Below are positions 9,067 through 17,519 of a stretch of DNA of 64,000 nucleotides, piece after piece. The notes under the pieces were generated by a model. The model had not been told where the DNA came from. It saw only the letters and a list, made by a program, of their open reading frames with translations, and searched no databases. The stretch's first letter is position 1, and each line of letters starts with the position of its first letter. Position numbers and translations under genes: made by a program. Source of the stretch: Bosea sp. BIWAKO-01 (GTDB taxonomy: Bacteria > Pseudomonadota > Alphaproteobacteria > Rhizobiales > Beijerinckiaceae); assembly GCF_001748145.1 (NCBI RefSeq), contig NZ_BCQA01000001.1:4676501-4740500 (forward strand). Reading direction: 5' to 3'.

Positions 9067-10006
9067 GACCATCATAGCTGGAACATTCCTGATCCTGGGC
9101 TGCCAGTCGGCAGCCTGGTCGCAGGATGTCATGGGCCGGGCGCCAATCCCGCCGCGTTCGATTCCGGGGGCTCCGCTGCCGGAGCCCGAGGGGCCGCCTC
9201 CGGCGGGCCTGCAGGCTCTACCCAATGGCCGTGTGTTGGCGCCCGCGCCGAACGCGCCCGCCGCGCATGCCGCGCTGCCGCTGGCGCCCTTCGCCAGCGC
9301 GCGCGATGCGCTGAAGGCGTGGATGCGCGATTCAACTGCTGGTGATCAGGCCGGCGCCGTGCGCGCACTCGAGTACGCCGCGGCGCACGGCCACCTCACG
9401 GCTCAGTACAAGCTCGGCCGGATGTATGCCGGTGGCGAAGGCGTTCCAAGCAATGATCTGAAGGCCTTCGAATACTTCTCGAAGATCGCGGATGAGAATG
9501 CCGATGCGATTCCGGGCACGGCTGACGGGCGTATCGTCGGCAGCGCTTTCGTGGCGCTCGGCAGCTATTTCACGGACGGTATCAAGGGCACCTATGTGAA
9601 GCCCAATATCGACCGTGCCTTCGATATGTTCCACTATGCCGCATCCTATTTCGGTGATCCCGACGGCCAGTACAATCTTGCCCGGCTCTACATGAACGGG
9701 CAGGGCACCGGCCGCGACCAGCGGCAGGGCGCGCGCTGGATGAAGCTTGCGGCCGAAAAGGGCCATGTGCCGGCGCGGGCCGTTTTTGGCGACATGCTGG
9801 TTCGTGGCAGCGACGGTGTTCCGCGTCAGGTCTCACAAGGGCTGATGTGGCTCGCACTGGCACGTGATGCCGCCGATCCGGCGCGTGAAGCCTGGATCTT
9901 CGAGCGCTATGACGCAGCCTTTGCCGCGGCGTCGGTGAGTGACCGCAACGCGGCTCTGTCGCTGGTCGAGCGCCAGCAGGTTGCGGGTCGCACCAGCGAA
10001 CGCTGA
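9053..10006 (+). CDS. Sel1-repeat secreted protein
   Basis: 317 aa. Starts with a signal peptide (ISETIIAGTFLILGCQSAAWSQ), followed by a Pro-rich linker and at least three Sel1-like repeats: AAAHGHLTAQYKLGRMYAGG, GDPDGQYNLARLYMNGQG and AAEKGHVPARAVFGDMLVRG. Sel1 repeats are alpha-solenoid protein-binding modules; in alphaproteobacteria such proteins often act in the envelope. The ATG overlaps the 3' end of ilvD by 14 bases, so the two may be co-transcribed and translationally linked. The nearest good Shine-Dalgarno (AGGAGGGG) lies about 20 bases upstream, rather far. Function of this member unknown. Confidence 0.85.
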   Translation: MRISETIIAGTFLILGCQSAAWSQDVMGRAPIPPRSIPGAPLPEPEGPPPAGLQALPNGRVLAPAPNAPAAHAALPLAPFASARDALKAWMRDSTAGDQAGAVRALEYAAAHGHLTAQYKLGRMYAGGEGVPSNDLKAFEYFSKIADENADAIPGTADGRIVGSAFVALGSYFTDGIKGTYVKPNIDRAFDMFHYAASYFGDPDGQYNLARLYMNGQGTGRDQRQGARWMKLAAEKGHVPARAVFGDMLVRGSDGVPRQVSQGLMWLALARDAADPAREAWIFERYDAAFAAASVSDRNAALSLVERQQVAGRTSER

Positions 10007-10401
10007 GAGGCGTATGGGGGACGTGCACGACCGCCTCGGGGCGGCGTAACCCACGGCGTGGGCACGGACGACCTGCCGTTCCCACCGCATCGCTTTCTCC
10101 CTTCAGCCCTCCATGCATCCTCGCCTTGTCGTTGCGTGGGAAGACCGTTGCTCGCGGTCCGGCTCCGGATGTAGCCGGTCGGAACTGCCGGGAATCGCGC
10201 CGATTTTCTCGGGCGCGTCGTCTGCTCTTCGGCGGTCGCGCAATTCCGGAAGCGGGCTGCGCCGGTGCGAAACGGGCGCACACCGAGATGTGATGGCGCT
10301 GGCTTGTCCGAGGCCTGAACACGGGGCAATGTTCATCGTATGTTCATGCGATAGGGCGGAGATTCATCGCAAGGCGAGGCTCACTTGATGGGAGATTCGT
10401 C
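10007..10401. other. 395-base gap with no recognised gene
   Basis: Short frames exist on both strands but none has a good ribosome-binding site, a protein-like composition or a family I recognise. I see only a weak CCCAC/GTGGG hairpin near 10050. The promoter of the downstream glycine-rich protein should lie in the right end. Confidence 0.5.
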
Positions 10402-10845
10402 ATGACCTCAATGTTCAGCATCACCAAGACGACTGCCGTTGCTTTCGCCGCGGTTATGGCAGTCGGTGTCATCGCATGGTCGGCGCCAGCCGAAGCGCGG
10501 TTCGGCGGCGGTGGAGGCTTCCACGGCGGTGGCGGCGGCTTCCAGGGTGGTGGAGGCTTCCATAGTGGCGGCATGGCCTTCCACGGCGGCGGCGCCCGAA
10601 TGGCTGGCTTCGGAGGGGGCGGTTTCGCGCATCCCGGTTTTGCCCGCTCAGCTTTTGTCGGTCGGCCGGTTTTCTTCCACCAACAGCGGTTCAACCACAA
10701 CCGGTTCTTCTTCGGCTCGGCCTTCGCCGTCGGCGCGCCCTACTACTACAACACCTTTTACAATGACGGCTGCTACTATGCGTGGCAGCAGCACTATGAC
10801 GAGTGGGGTTACGTTGTCGCTCGCCGCGTCCTGGTCTGCTACTGA
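10402..10845 (+). CDS. Glycine/histidine-rich secreted hypothetical protein
   Basis: 147 aa. An N-terminal signal peptide (TTAVAFAAVMAVGVIAWSAPAEA) precedes a tract of about 45 residues made of GGGGFHGG-type repeats, then an aromatic and Asn/Tyr-rich C-terminus (YYYNTFYNDGCYYAW) with two cysteines. Similar short Gly-rich exported proteins are common in Hyphomicrobiales and are of unknown function; the His residues in the repeats could bind metals, but that is speculation. GGGAGA lies before the ATG. It is transcribed toward xthA. Confidence 0.75.
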   Translation: MTSMFSITKTTAVAFAAVMAVGVIAWSAPAEARFGGGGGFHGGGGGFQGGGGFHSGGMAFHGGGARMAGFGGGGFAHPGFARSAFVGRPVFFHQQRFNHNRFFFGSAFAVGAPYYYNTFYNDGCYYAWQQHYDEWGYVVARRVLVCY

Positions 10846-10912
10846 CGCGTCGTTCCATGTGCCGTGGACGAGGCTTGCTGCAGGCAACAGCCGCGCGGGG
10901 ACGCGGAGTTGA

Positions 10913-11698
10913 TTACGCGGCCTTCAACTCCACGATGACCGGCACGTGGTCCGACGGCTTGTCCCAGCCGCGGACATGTTTGGCGATCGAGACAGCGGCC
11001 AACCTGTCTGCCGCGTGCGGCGAGAGCAGCAGATGGTCGATCCGGATGCCGTTGTTCCGCTGCCAGGCGCCGGCCTGATAATCCCAGAAGGTGTAAAGTC
11101 CGCCGGAATCCGTGGTCGAGCGCAGCGCTTCGGTAAATCCGAGATTGACCAGCCCCCGGAAGGCGGCGCGGGTTTGCGGGAGGAACAGCGCGTCATCGAC
11201 CCAGGCGGCGGGGTCGCGGGCATCGCGCGGCTCGGGGATGACGTTGTAATCGCCAGCCAGCACCAGCGGCTCTTCATGGGCCAGCAGCGTTTGCGCATGG
11301 GCGGTCAGGCGGCGCATCCAGCCAAGCTTATAGGGGTATTTCTCGGTATTGGGCGGGTTGCCGTTCGGCAGATAGATCGAGGCGATGCGGACAACGCCGC
11401 CGGCATAGGGCAGCACGCCTTCGAGGTAGCGCGCCTGCTCGTCGGCATCGTCCCCAGGCAAGCCGCGGCAGACATCCTCGAGCCTGGTTCGGCTGAGAAG
11501 CGCGACGCCGTTGAAGGTCTTCTGGCCATGGGTCTCGACCTGCCAGCCGGCCTCCTCGATTTCGCGCCGCGGGAAATCCCCGTCGACGCATTTCAGCTCC
11601 TGCAGGCACAGGGCGTCGGGCTCGGATTCCTTGAGGAAATCGAGCAGATGGCCAAGCCGCTGGCGGACCGAATTGACGTTCCAAGTCACAATGCGCAA
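10913..11698 (-). CDS. xthA: Exodeoxyribonuclease III / AP endonuclease
   Basis: 261 aa. Repairs abasic sites and removes 3' blocking groups with Mg2+. Motifs of the exonuclease III fold: MRIVTWNVNS at the start, LQELK (metal-binding Glu), YLPNGNP, GDYNVIPEP and the C-terminal SDHVPVIVEL with the catalytic Asp-His pair. Length matches the family. Stands as a single gene converging on the glycine-rich protein gene. Confidence 0.94.
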   Translation of the reverse strand: MRIVTWNVNSVRQRLGHLLDFLKESEPDALCLQELKCVDGDFPRREIEEAGWQVETHGQKTFNGVALLSRTRLEDVCRGLPGDDADEQARYLEGVLPYAGGVVRIASIYLPNGNPPNTEKYPYKLGWMRRLTAHAQTLLAHEEPLVLAGDYNVIPEPRDARDPAAWVDDALFLPQTRAAFRGLVNLGFTEALRSTTDSGGLYTFWDYQAGAWQRNNGIRIDHLLLSPHAADRLAAVSIAKHVRGWDKPSDHVPVIVELKAA

Positions 11699-11887
11699 CG
11701 GGCTGGCTCCGAGTCAGATCGAGCGGAGAATAAGCGTCAGAGATCGCCCGCTGACAACCCTGCAGTGGCGCCGGTCATGCCAAATGGCGTCAGCATGCCT
11801 GCCTGGACGGCATATCTCCCCATCAAAAAGCCTCCCCATGTCGCCATGGAGAGGCTCGATATCGTGGCGCCGAATGGGCGTCAGCGC

Positions 11888-12352
11888 TCAGGGGCAGGCG
11901 CGTACCACGCCGCCCGCGCCGATATAGGTACCGGTCTCGGGGTCGTAGCTGCGGAACCGGCGCGCGCAATAGGCGACCGCATCGGAAGCCGGCGCGGCGT
12001 AAACCGGGCCGCCATAAACTGGCTCGCCATAAACCGGGCCCCCATAGATCGGGGCCGGAGCCGCGTAGACAGGACCCGGCGCAAGCAATGCGCCGGCTGC
12101 CAGTGCACCGATAGCGCCCGCTGCAATACCGGCGCCGACAGCCGCACCGCGTCCGCCGCGATAATAGCCGCCGCGGTAGCCGTAGCGCGGACCGTAATAT
12201 CTCCGATACTGCACGGTCTGAACCAGATCCCTGCCGGTTTCGGCGACAGCCGCAACTGAGCCAGTCGTCGCGCTCAGCGGCGCGGCGCTCGCCGGGGCGG
12301 TCAGAACGACGCCTCCGAGCAGCGCGGTGGCGATGGCGAGGGTCTTGATCAT
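11888..12352 (-). CDS. BA14K-family exported protein
   Basis: 154 aa. Signal peptide MIKTLAIATALLGGVVLTAPASAA, then a Tyr/Arg/Gly-rich part (RRYYGPRYGYRGGYYRGG), a glycine/alanine transmembrane-like helix (VGAGIAAGAIGALAAGALLA), tandem GGPVYGEPVYGGPVY repeats, and a C-terminal AYCARRFRSYDPETGTYIGAG block typical of BA14K, a Brucella immunoreactive lectin-like protein family. The ATG at 12352 has a strong upstream GGAAAGGAGAAAG; an earlier in-frame start at 12430 would add a non-signal segment. Probably in the periplasm or outer envelope. Confidence 0.85.
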   Translation of the reverse strand: MIKTLAIATALLGGVVLTAPASAAPLSATTGSVAAVAETGRDLVQTVQYRRYYGPRYGYRGGYYRGGRGAAVGAGIAAGAIGALAAGALLAPGPVYAAPAPIYGGPVYGEPVYGGPVYAAPASDAVAYCARRFRSYDPETGTYIGAGGVVRACP

Positions 12353-12368
12353 GACGAAACTTTCTCCT

Positions 12369-12390
12369 TTCCTCTCGAACGTGAGAGGAA
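12369..12390 (-). promoter_or_regulatory. 5'-leader hairpin before the BA14K gene
   Basis: A perfect eight-base stem TTCCTCTC/GAGAGGAA around a six-base loop lies directly upstream of the ribosome-binding site. It could affect translation or mRNA stability. Confidence 0.4.
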
Positions 12391-12418
12391 CGCGAGTGTT
12401 CCTCCAATCCGTGGCAAT

Positions 12419-12446
12419 TTTATAGTGCAAGGCGGCGGCGTGAAAG
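12419..12446 (-). promoter_or_regulatory. Possible sigma-70-like promoter of the BA14K gene
   Basis: On the minus strand, CTTTCA (12446-12441) and TATAAA (12424-12419) are spaced by 16 bases, and the start codon lies 66 bases downstream. The -35 match is weak. Confidence 0.25.
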
Positions 12447-12624
12447 CCCCGGCCGTCAAGATCCGTGAAATTTCATCCTTGCGGCGCTTCGTCATCGCAT
12501 TTCAGCATTTCGATGCAAAGTTCGGCTCAGGATTAGCGCTTGTCTCGCAGGCGCTTCCGCACCATCTAGCGACGGCGTGATGTTGCTTCGCAACACGATC
12601 CCTTCCCGCATCCGGAACCGCTCT

Positions 12625-13191
12625 ATGCTGCATCAAGATCCGACGCTGCCCCCTGCCCAGGCGATGACGACATTGCCGAGGATCATCTTCGGCTCGCGCT
12701 GGCTGCAGGTGCCGCTCTATCTCGGCCTCATCGTCGCTCAATGCGTCTACGTCTTCCTGTTCCTGAAGGAACTGGTCCACCTCGTCAGGCACGCGACGGA
12801 GTTCGGCGAGCAGCAGATCATGTTGGTCGTGCTCGGGCTGATCGATGTGGTGATGATCTCCAACCTGCTGATCATGGTGATCGTCGGCGGCTACGAGACA
12901 TTCGTTTCGCGCCTGAAGCTCCATGGCCATCCTGATCAGCCGGAATGGCTGAGCCATGTCAACGCGAGCGTCCTGAAGATCAAGCTCGCCATGGCGATCA
13001 TCGGCATCTCGTCGATCCACCTGCTCAGGACCTTCATCGAGGCCGGCAATATCGGCAATACCGGACGGGTGACGAACTACACCGAGACCGGGGTCATCCT
13101 GCAGACGGTGATCCACGTCGTCTTCATCTTCTCGGCCATGGGCATCGCCTGGGTCGACAAGATCACGCTGCCGGCCGGCAAGGGCCACTGA
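12625..13191 (+). CDS. YqhA/UPF0114 family membrane protein
   Basis: 188 aa. Family segments visible: IIFGSRWLQVPLYLGLIVAQ as first membrane helix, then LGLIDVVMISNLLIMVIVGGYE, VLKIKLAMAIIGISSIHLLRTFIE and a last helix VIHVVFIFSAMGIAWVD. Four membrane spans, inner membrane, function unknown; fold relatives suggest a channel-like role. The start is uncertain: ATGs at 12580, 12625 and 12664 are all in frame. I chose 12625. It ends nine bases from the convergent HerA-like gene. Confidence 0.85.
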   Translation: MLHQDPTLPPAQAMTTLPRIIFGSRWLQVPLYLGLIVAQCVYVFLFLKELVHLVRHATEFGEQQIMLVVLGLIDVVMISNLLIMVIVGGYETFVSRLKLHGHPDQPEWLSHVNASVLKIKLAMAIIGISSIHLLRTFIEAGNIGNTGRVTNYTETGVILQTVIHVVFIFSAMGIAWVDKITLPAGKGH

Positions 13192-13199
13192 GCCACGGG

Positions 13200-14714
13200 T
13201 CAGGCTCTGAGGCCGCGCGGCATCCCCTTGGTGCTGCGCGGTTGTGCCTGACCGGGCGCAGTCTCGACGCCGATCGTCGGTAATGCCAGCGTGCGCTGGC
13301 CGCGAAAATCGACATGGCAGACGAGGAGCCCGCGCTCCTCGATATAGCCCAGAACACGACGGGCGCGGCCCGGCGAATGGCTGCCATAGACTTCGGCGAG
13401 CTCGGCGTCGGTCGGGGCGGGAGCGCCCTCGATCGCGGTGCGGGCAATGTAGAGAAACAGGCTCTGGAGGTCGTCCGGCAGGGTGGCTGCGGCGTCGAGC
13501 GAGACCTGCCAGGCATGGGACGCTGTGATGTCCTCACTTGCCCCTGCACGCGCCACGGCGAGCCGCCGGCGGAAGTCATCCAGGCTGAGCGATGATTGAC
13601 CGACGCGACGCATGCGGCAGCGCACCGTAAAGTCCTGATAGACCACGGCGACCTGGCGGCTCCGCGTTTCCGGATCCTCCATCAGATCGCGCAGGATCTC
13701 GGTCATGATCGCCTCGCGCTCTTCCGGTTCCATCGGAATCTCGGGTTCCGGCTCCACGGCGGGGGCAGGGCGATAGCTCTCGATCTGGCGGAGCACTTCA
13801 TTGGCTGCCGGGCGCGGCCGCGGCGTGGGGCGCGGGACCCAGGAGGTGACGGGAGGCTCGTTCTCGCCCGCTTCGAAAATCAGCTTGCTTGCATCCTCGG
13901 GGGCCTGTTCGGGCAGGGGCATCAGGCCGGGCGCACTGCCGCGATCGACCGAGGACACGGCGCCGATCCTGAGCGGCAAGGGGCGCTTCGACAACGCCGG
14001 GCCCAATGCGACGAACTGGCCACGCTCGAGGTCGCGGAACATCTCGGCCTGGCGGCGGTCCATGCCGAGCAGGTCGGAGGCGCGCTGCATGTCGATATCG
14101 AGGAAGGTGCGGCCCATCAGGAAGTTCGAGGCCTCGGCCGCGACGTTCTTGGCAAGCTTGGCGAGACGCTGAGTCGCGATCACCCCGGCGAGGCCGCGCT
14201 TGCGGCCGCGGCACATCAGATTGGTCATGGCGCCGAGCGAAAGGCGACGCGCTTCGTCTGACGCTTCGCCGGCCATGACGGGGGCGAAGAGTTGCGCCTC
14301 GTCGACGACGACCAGGATCGGGAACCACATGCTGCGATCGACGTCGAACAGCCCGCCGAGAAAGGCGGCGGTCGCGCGCAACTGCTCGTCGGCGTCGAGG
14401 TTCTCGAGATTGAGCACGATCGAGACACGATGCTGGCGGACGCGGATCGCGATACGCTGCAATTCGGCCTCGCCGCAGGCGGCATCGACCACGACATGGC
14501 CGAACTGACCGGCCAGCGAGACGAAATCGCCCTCTGGATCAATCACGGCCTGCTGGACCAGCGGTGCGCTCTGCTCCAGCAGCCGGCGCAGCAGATGCGA
14601 CTTTCCTGAGCCGGAATTGCCTTGAACCAGCAGGCGCGTCGCCAGCAATTCGGCGAGATCAAGCAGCGCGGGTTGTCCACCCTGGGTCAAACCCATGTCG
14701 ATGCCCGTCGTCAT
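13200..14714 (-). CDS. HerA/DUF87-type ATP-binding protein
   Basis: 504 aa. Walker A GNSGSGKS with Lys38, Walker B ILVVVDEAQ with Asp138-Glu139, and the HerA-type RGRKRGLAGVIATQRLAKLAKNVAAEASN sensor/arginine-finger region split across residues 160-190. The C-terminal half is acidic and Pro-rich, then a helical part (SLDDFRRRLAVARAGAS) and a winged-helix-like end (LAEVYGSHSPGRARRVLGYIEERGLL). HerA-FtsK ATPases are hexameric DNA translocases. No NurA nuclease is next to it, so a DNA-end resection role is not supported by context. The ATG at 14714 was chosen because the family fold starts there; the frame is open to 14810. Confidence 0.8.
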   Translation of the reverse strand: MTTGIDMGLTQGGQPALLDLAELLATRLLVQGNSGSGKSHLLRRLLEQSAPLVQQAVIDPEGDFVSLAGQFGHVVVDAACGEAELQRIAIRVRQHRVSIVLNLENLDADEQLRATAAFLGGLFDVDRSMWFPILVVVDEAQLFAPVMAGEASDEARRLSLGAMTNLMCRGRKRGLAGVIATQRLAKLAKNVAAEASNFLMGRTFLDIDMQRASDLLGMDRRQAEMFRDLERGQFVALGPALSKRPLPLRIGAVSSVDRGSAPGLMPLPEQAPEDASKLIFEAGENEPPVTSWVPRPTPRPRPAANEVLRQIESYRPAPAVEPEPEIPMEPEEREAIMTEILRDLMEDPETRSRQVAVVYQDFTVRCRMRRVGQSSLSLDDFRRRLAVARAGASEDITASHAWQVSLDAAATLPDDLQSLFLYIARTAIEGAPAPTDAELAEVYGSHSPGRARRVLGYIEERGLLVCHVDFRGQRTLALPTIGVETAPGQAQPRSTKGMPRGLRA

Positions 14715-14830
14715 GCTCTGGTCTTGCTGCTCCGTCTGCCGCCCTGTTCCCGGACCGGCGCTTCTAACACACTGGAACTGGCCGATGGCCGGATACGGCC
14801 GGCCTTCCACAACTATCGGCCCCGGGCAGA

Positions 14831-15106
14831 TCAGCGCGGGCAGCGCCGTACGCGTTCTTCACGTTGAATGTCGGCGATCATGCGGCGCTGGGTGTTCGAC
14901 AGCGGCAGATCCTCGGCATTGTCGTATTGGCAGCCGGCATTGCCAAAGGCCGCGATACCGCGCTGAGTGCGGAAGCAGTAGCCCTGCGCTTTGTAGATCT
15001 CGTTGCGGGCATACCAGAGCTCGTCGCAGGTTTGCTGCGCGAGGGTCGGCGCAGGCATTCCTGTCAAAGTCAGGAATGCCATGATCATCAATGTCTTGTG
15101 CGGCAT
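14831..15106 (-). CDS. YARHG-domain exported protein
   Basis: 91 aa. Signal peptide MPHKTLMIMAFLTLTGMPAPTLAQ, then CDELWYARNEIYKAQGYCF and CQYDNAEDLPLSNTQR, which match the YARHG domain pattern (Tyr-Ala-Arg, four cysteines) of small extracellular proteins of unknown role. It lies downstream of the ImmA/IrrE gene on the same strand with a 68-base gap containing a strong inverted repeat. Confidence 0.8.
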   Translation of the reverse strand: MPHKTLMIMAFLTLTGMPAPTLAQQTCDELWYARNEIYKAQGYCFRTQRGIAAFGNAGCQYDNAEDLPLSNTQRRMIADIQREERVRRCPR

Positions 15107-15114
15107 GGCTCACT

Positions 15115-15142
15115 TCTTGAATCGAGGCGACACGATTCAAGA
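15115..15142. promoter_or_regulatory. Inverted repeat TCTTGAATCG-N8-CGATTCAAGA
   Basis: Ten-base perfect arms with an eight-base spacer, nine bases before the YARHG start codon. It could be an operator, a terminator for the upstream peptidase gene without a T-tract, or a structure that hides the ribosome-binding site of the YARHG gene, since the expected site falls in its arm. Confidence 0.5.
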
Positions 15143-15174
15143 TTGGGCCGCCGGGCAAGCCCGGGCAAGCGGGG

Positions 15175-15690
15175 CTATTTCAACTCGCTCTTGCGCAGCA
15201 TGGCGGCGCTCATGCTGACTCCGAAATGTTCGCTCATCTCGCCCGCACTCATATGGCGGATCGCTTCGATATTCGGGATCAGCAAGGCGGCGGCATAGCG
15301 CCGGGCCTGATACTCCATCGCCCGGACCTTGGCCGAGAGGCGCTCGGCCTGCGAGCCGGCAGGGGCGCGATGCAGGATTCCTTCATGGCCGAGCAGGGCA
15401 TGCCCGACCTCATGGGCAATGGTCATCAGCGCCCGGCTTTCGCCGCGCAGGGCCGCGAGAAACACGGGTTCCGGAATCCGAAGGCGCTTGGTCTGGGAAT
15501 CCCATTGTGCCTCGGCGTCGGCGAGTTGGCCGTCCGGTACCCGTTCATAGGCAAAATTCGGATAGCGGGCCTTCAGCCGCGCCATCAGGATCATGAAATC
15601 AATGCCCTGTTCGTCGCGGAAGCCGAGTTCGCGGCGATGGCTCAAGGCGCGGGCATCGATCTGGGCATCGGTCAGGAATGCGGGCTTCAT
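15175..15690 (-). CDS. ImmA/IrrE-family metallopeptidase
   Basis: 171 aa. The zinc site HEVGHALLGHEG (about residues 92-103) matches the HExxH motif of ImmA/IrrE. The C-terminal LLIPNIEAIRHMSAGEMSEHFGVSMSAAMLR is the usual segment of this family, where peptides are cut in repressors such as ImmR or DdrO. No XRE-type repressor is adjacent in this window, so its substrate is unknown. It lies upstream of the YARHG gene on the same strand. Confidence 0.85.
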   Translation of the reverse strand: MKPAFLTDAQIDARALSHRRELGFRDEQGIDFMILMARLKARYPNFAYERVPDGQLADAEAQWDSQTKRLRIPEPVFLAALRGESRALMTIAHEVGHALLGHEGILHRAPAGSQAERLSAKVRAMEYQARRYAAALLIPNIEAIRHMSAGEMSEHFGVSMSAAMLRKSELK

Positions 15691-15770
15691 GACAGCCTCC
15701 CATGACGGAGCAGGAGCAGCCTAGCGCGCTCTTTGCCAATGCTCAATCCAGGAACATCGGGCTTGCGCAG

Positions 15771-16070
15771 CTAGCGCGGGGCCATCTCGAGGCAGGTCAG
15801 GACCTGGACATAGCTGGGCGGGCCGCCGAGCTGTGCGCTCTCGACGCAGGTGTTGCGGTTCTGCGCTGGATAGGCCGACCAGCGTTGTACCAACGTCGCG
15901 CGCGCCTGGTTCTCGTCGTCCTGGCAGGCCTGGGCGGTTCGACCGACCCCCATGCTGGAACGGCCGACGTCGCGACAGGTGTTGACGACGTCGAAGCGCG
16001 GTGGCCCATCGGAAACGGGAACGAAGAGACCAGTTGATAGCGAAAGTGAGAGAAGGGCTGCGCTGATCAT
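15771..16070 (-). CDS. Small exported cysteine-containing hypothetical protein
   Basis: 99 aa. An N-terminal signal-like segment (MISAALLSLSLSTGLFVPVSDG) precedes a mature part with four cysteines (TCRDVG, ACQDDE, TCVESA, TCLEMA) at spacings compatible with two disulfides. GGAG is 11 bases upstream of the ATG. I do not recognise the family; it has the look of the many small periplasmic proteins of Hyphomicrobiales. Confidence 0.65.
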   Translation of the reverse strand: MISAALLSLSLSTGLFVPVSDGPPRFDVVNTCRDVGRSSMGVGRTAQACQDDENQARATLVQRWSAYPAQNRNTCVESAQLGGPPSYVQVLTCLEMAPR

Positions 16071-16153
16071 GGCATAATCTCCGCAGGAGGGCCCGCGCGT
16101 TCTACGCGTTCAAATCGGGCCTGATCCAGCATAGCGCGTCGCGTGCACAGCCG

Positions 16154-17365
16154 CTAGCCAAGCGTAAACCGGTCTCTGCCCTTCGCCTTGCTTACGTAAA
16201 GCAGACCGTCCGCACGCCTGTAGATCTGCTCCAGTGTTTCAAGGCCGTCGAAGAGGGCCGCTCCGACGCTGACAGTCAGGTGAGGGGCCGTATCCGAGGC
16301 GTCATGGGGAATGTCGAGCGAGGAGACCGCGCGGACGAGATTATCAAGCATGGCGCGTGCCGTATCGAGTCTGACCCCATAGAGGATCAGGCCAAACTCC
16401 TCGCCTCCCAGGCGCCCCACCATGTCCATCGGTCGGCGCAATCTCGCTTCGAGCGCGCGGGCCAGGCTGCGCAGCGCCAGGTCGCCGGCCTGATGTCCGT
16501 AGCGGTCGTTGTACTTCTTGAAGTGATCGACATCGAGAATGGCGAAGACGAGACCGGCGCGCTCGCGCCTGGCCTGACGCAAGGCCGTCGCCGCGTGCTC
16601 CTCGAAGAAGCGCCGATTGCCGATGCCGGTCAGTGCGTCGGACATGGCGCGGTTGTGCAGCATCCGACGCAGCAGGAAGTGATCGCGCTGGGTGTATTCG
16701 CGCAGATAGGCGCCGACGGCGCCGACGAACACGGCAAAGAACATCAGGATCGAGATCCGGATATGCTCATGGATATGGCCGGGATCGAGCATGATGAACC
16801 CGAGCAGCGCATTCAGGACGGCGATCAGCATCGCCGCGGCGACGCTCTGATGGAAGGTCAGGCCGACCGGCAGGAATACCGCCATGATGATGACGAAGCC
16901 GGCCAGGTCCGCCTGGGCGAGGTCGCGCAACTTGAAGACATTGGCGCTGACTGCGCTCGTCGTTCCGATCAGCACGAGAACGAGGAAGCTCAGCCGGTTA
17001 TAGGCGCGGGGCAGGCGTTTGCCGACGAGGACCGAGATCAGGGAAAGTAGGACGGCGAGCGTGACCCAGCGCAGAGCGGTTGCGGCCAGGGCGTCGTAGC
17101 GCTGCGCCCGATATTCCGTCAGCGGGTCGATCCGTGAGATGTCGAGCGCGATGAATACCAGCCAGATACCGAGCGCGGTGAGCGCGCAGACCAGCGTGCT
17201 CATGCGCTGCTCGATGCGCATATAGCGGCGGTACTCGTCTTCCAGCGCCGAGACGAAGCGCAGGCGCTTGAAGCCTTGCGCGCGCTGCCCTGCATAGGAA
17301 CTGTCGCGCGCAGGCGCCGGGGGCGCGTTTGCCGCGGCGTCTATGACCTGTTCCAAAGCACTCAC
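16154..17365 (-). CDS. Membrane-bound diguanylate cyclase (GGDEF)
   Basis: 403 aa. Makes cyclic di-GMP from two GTP. N-terminal half: six or so hydrophobic segments (for example LVCALTALGIWLVFIALDI, FVIIMAVFLPVGLTFH), an integral membrane sensor module. C-terminal GGDEF domain from about residue 235 with FAILDVDHFKKYNDRYGHQAGD and the active site GGEEF at residues 320-324. The RPMD motif five residues before the active site matches the RxxD inhibitory I-site, so product feedback is likely. No EAL domain. Single gene; signal unknown. Confidence 0.92.
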   Translation of the reverse strand: MSALEQVIDAAANAPPAPARDSSYAGQRAQGFKRLRFVSALEDEYRRYMRIEQRMSTLVCALTALGIWLVFIALDISRIDPLTEYRAQRYDALAATALRWVTLAVLLSLISVLVGKRLPRAYNRLSFLVLVLIGTTSAVSANVFKLRDLAQADLAGFVIIMAVFLPVGLTFHQSVAAAMLIAVLNALLGFIMLDPGHIHEHIRISILMFFAVFVGAVGAYLREYTQRDHFLLRRMLHNRAMSDALTGIGNRRFFEEHAATALRQARRERAGLVFAILDVDHFKKYNDRYGHQAGDLALRSLARALEARLRRPMDMVGRLGGEEFGLILYGVRLDTARAMLDNLVRAVSSLDIPHDASDTAPHLTVSVGAALFDGLETLEQIYRRADGLLYVSKAKGRDRFTLG

Positions 17366-17519
17366 CGCACAAGCCCGCGAACGGAGTGCCTAACACTCCG
17401 TTGCGGAGAGGGGCACTGGGTTGCAAGCGCTACCGGTCTGCGCGGGGACGGTTTCGGAAGCCTTGCGCCGGTGATGAGAATGCGAGGGAAGTCGGACGGC
17501 CCCCGCCGCAACGCCACTC

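Noticed and set aside
10113..10388. Small frames in the gap before the glycine-rich protein
   Set aside because: No family similarity, no ribosome-binding site, and competing frames on both strands.
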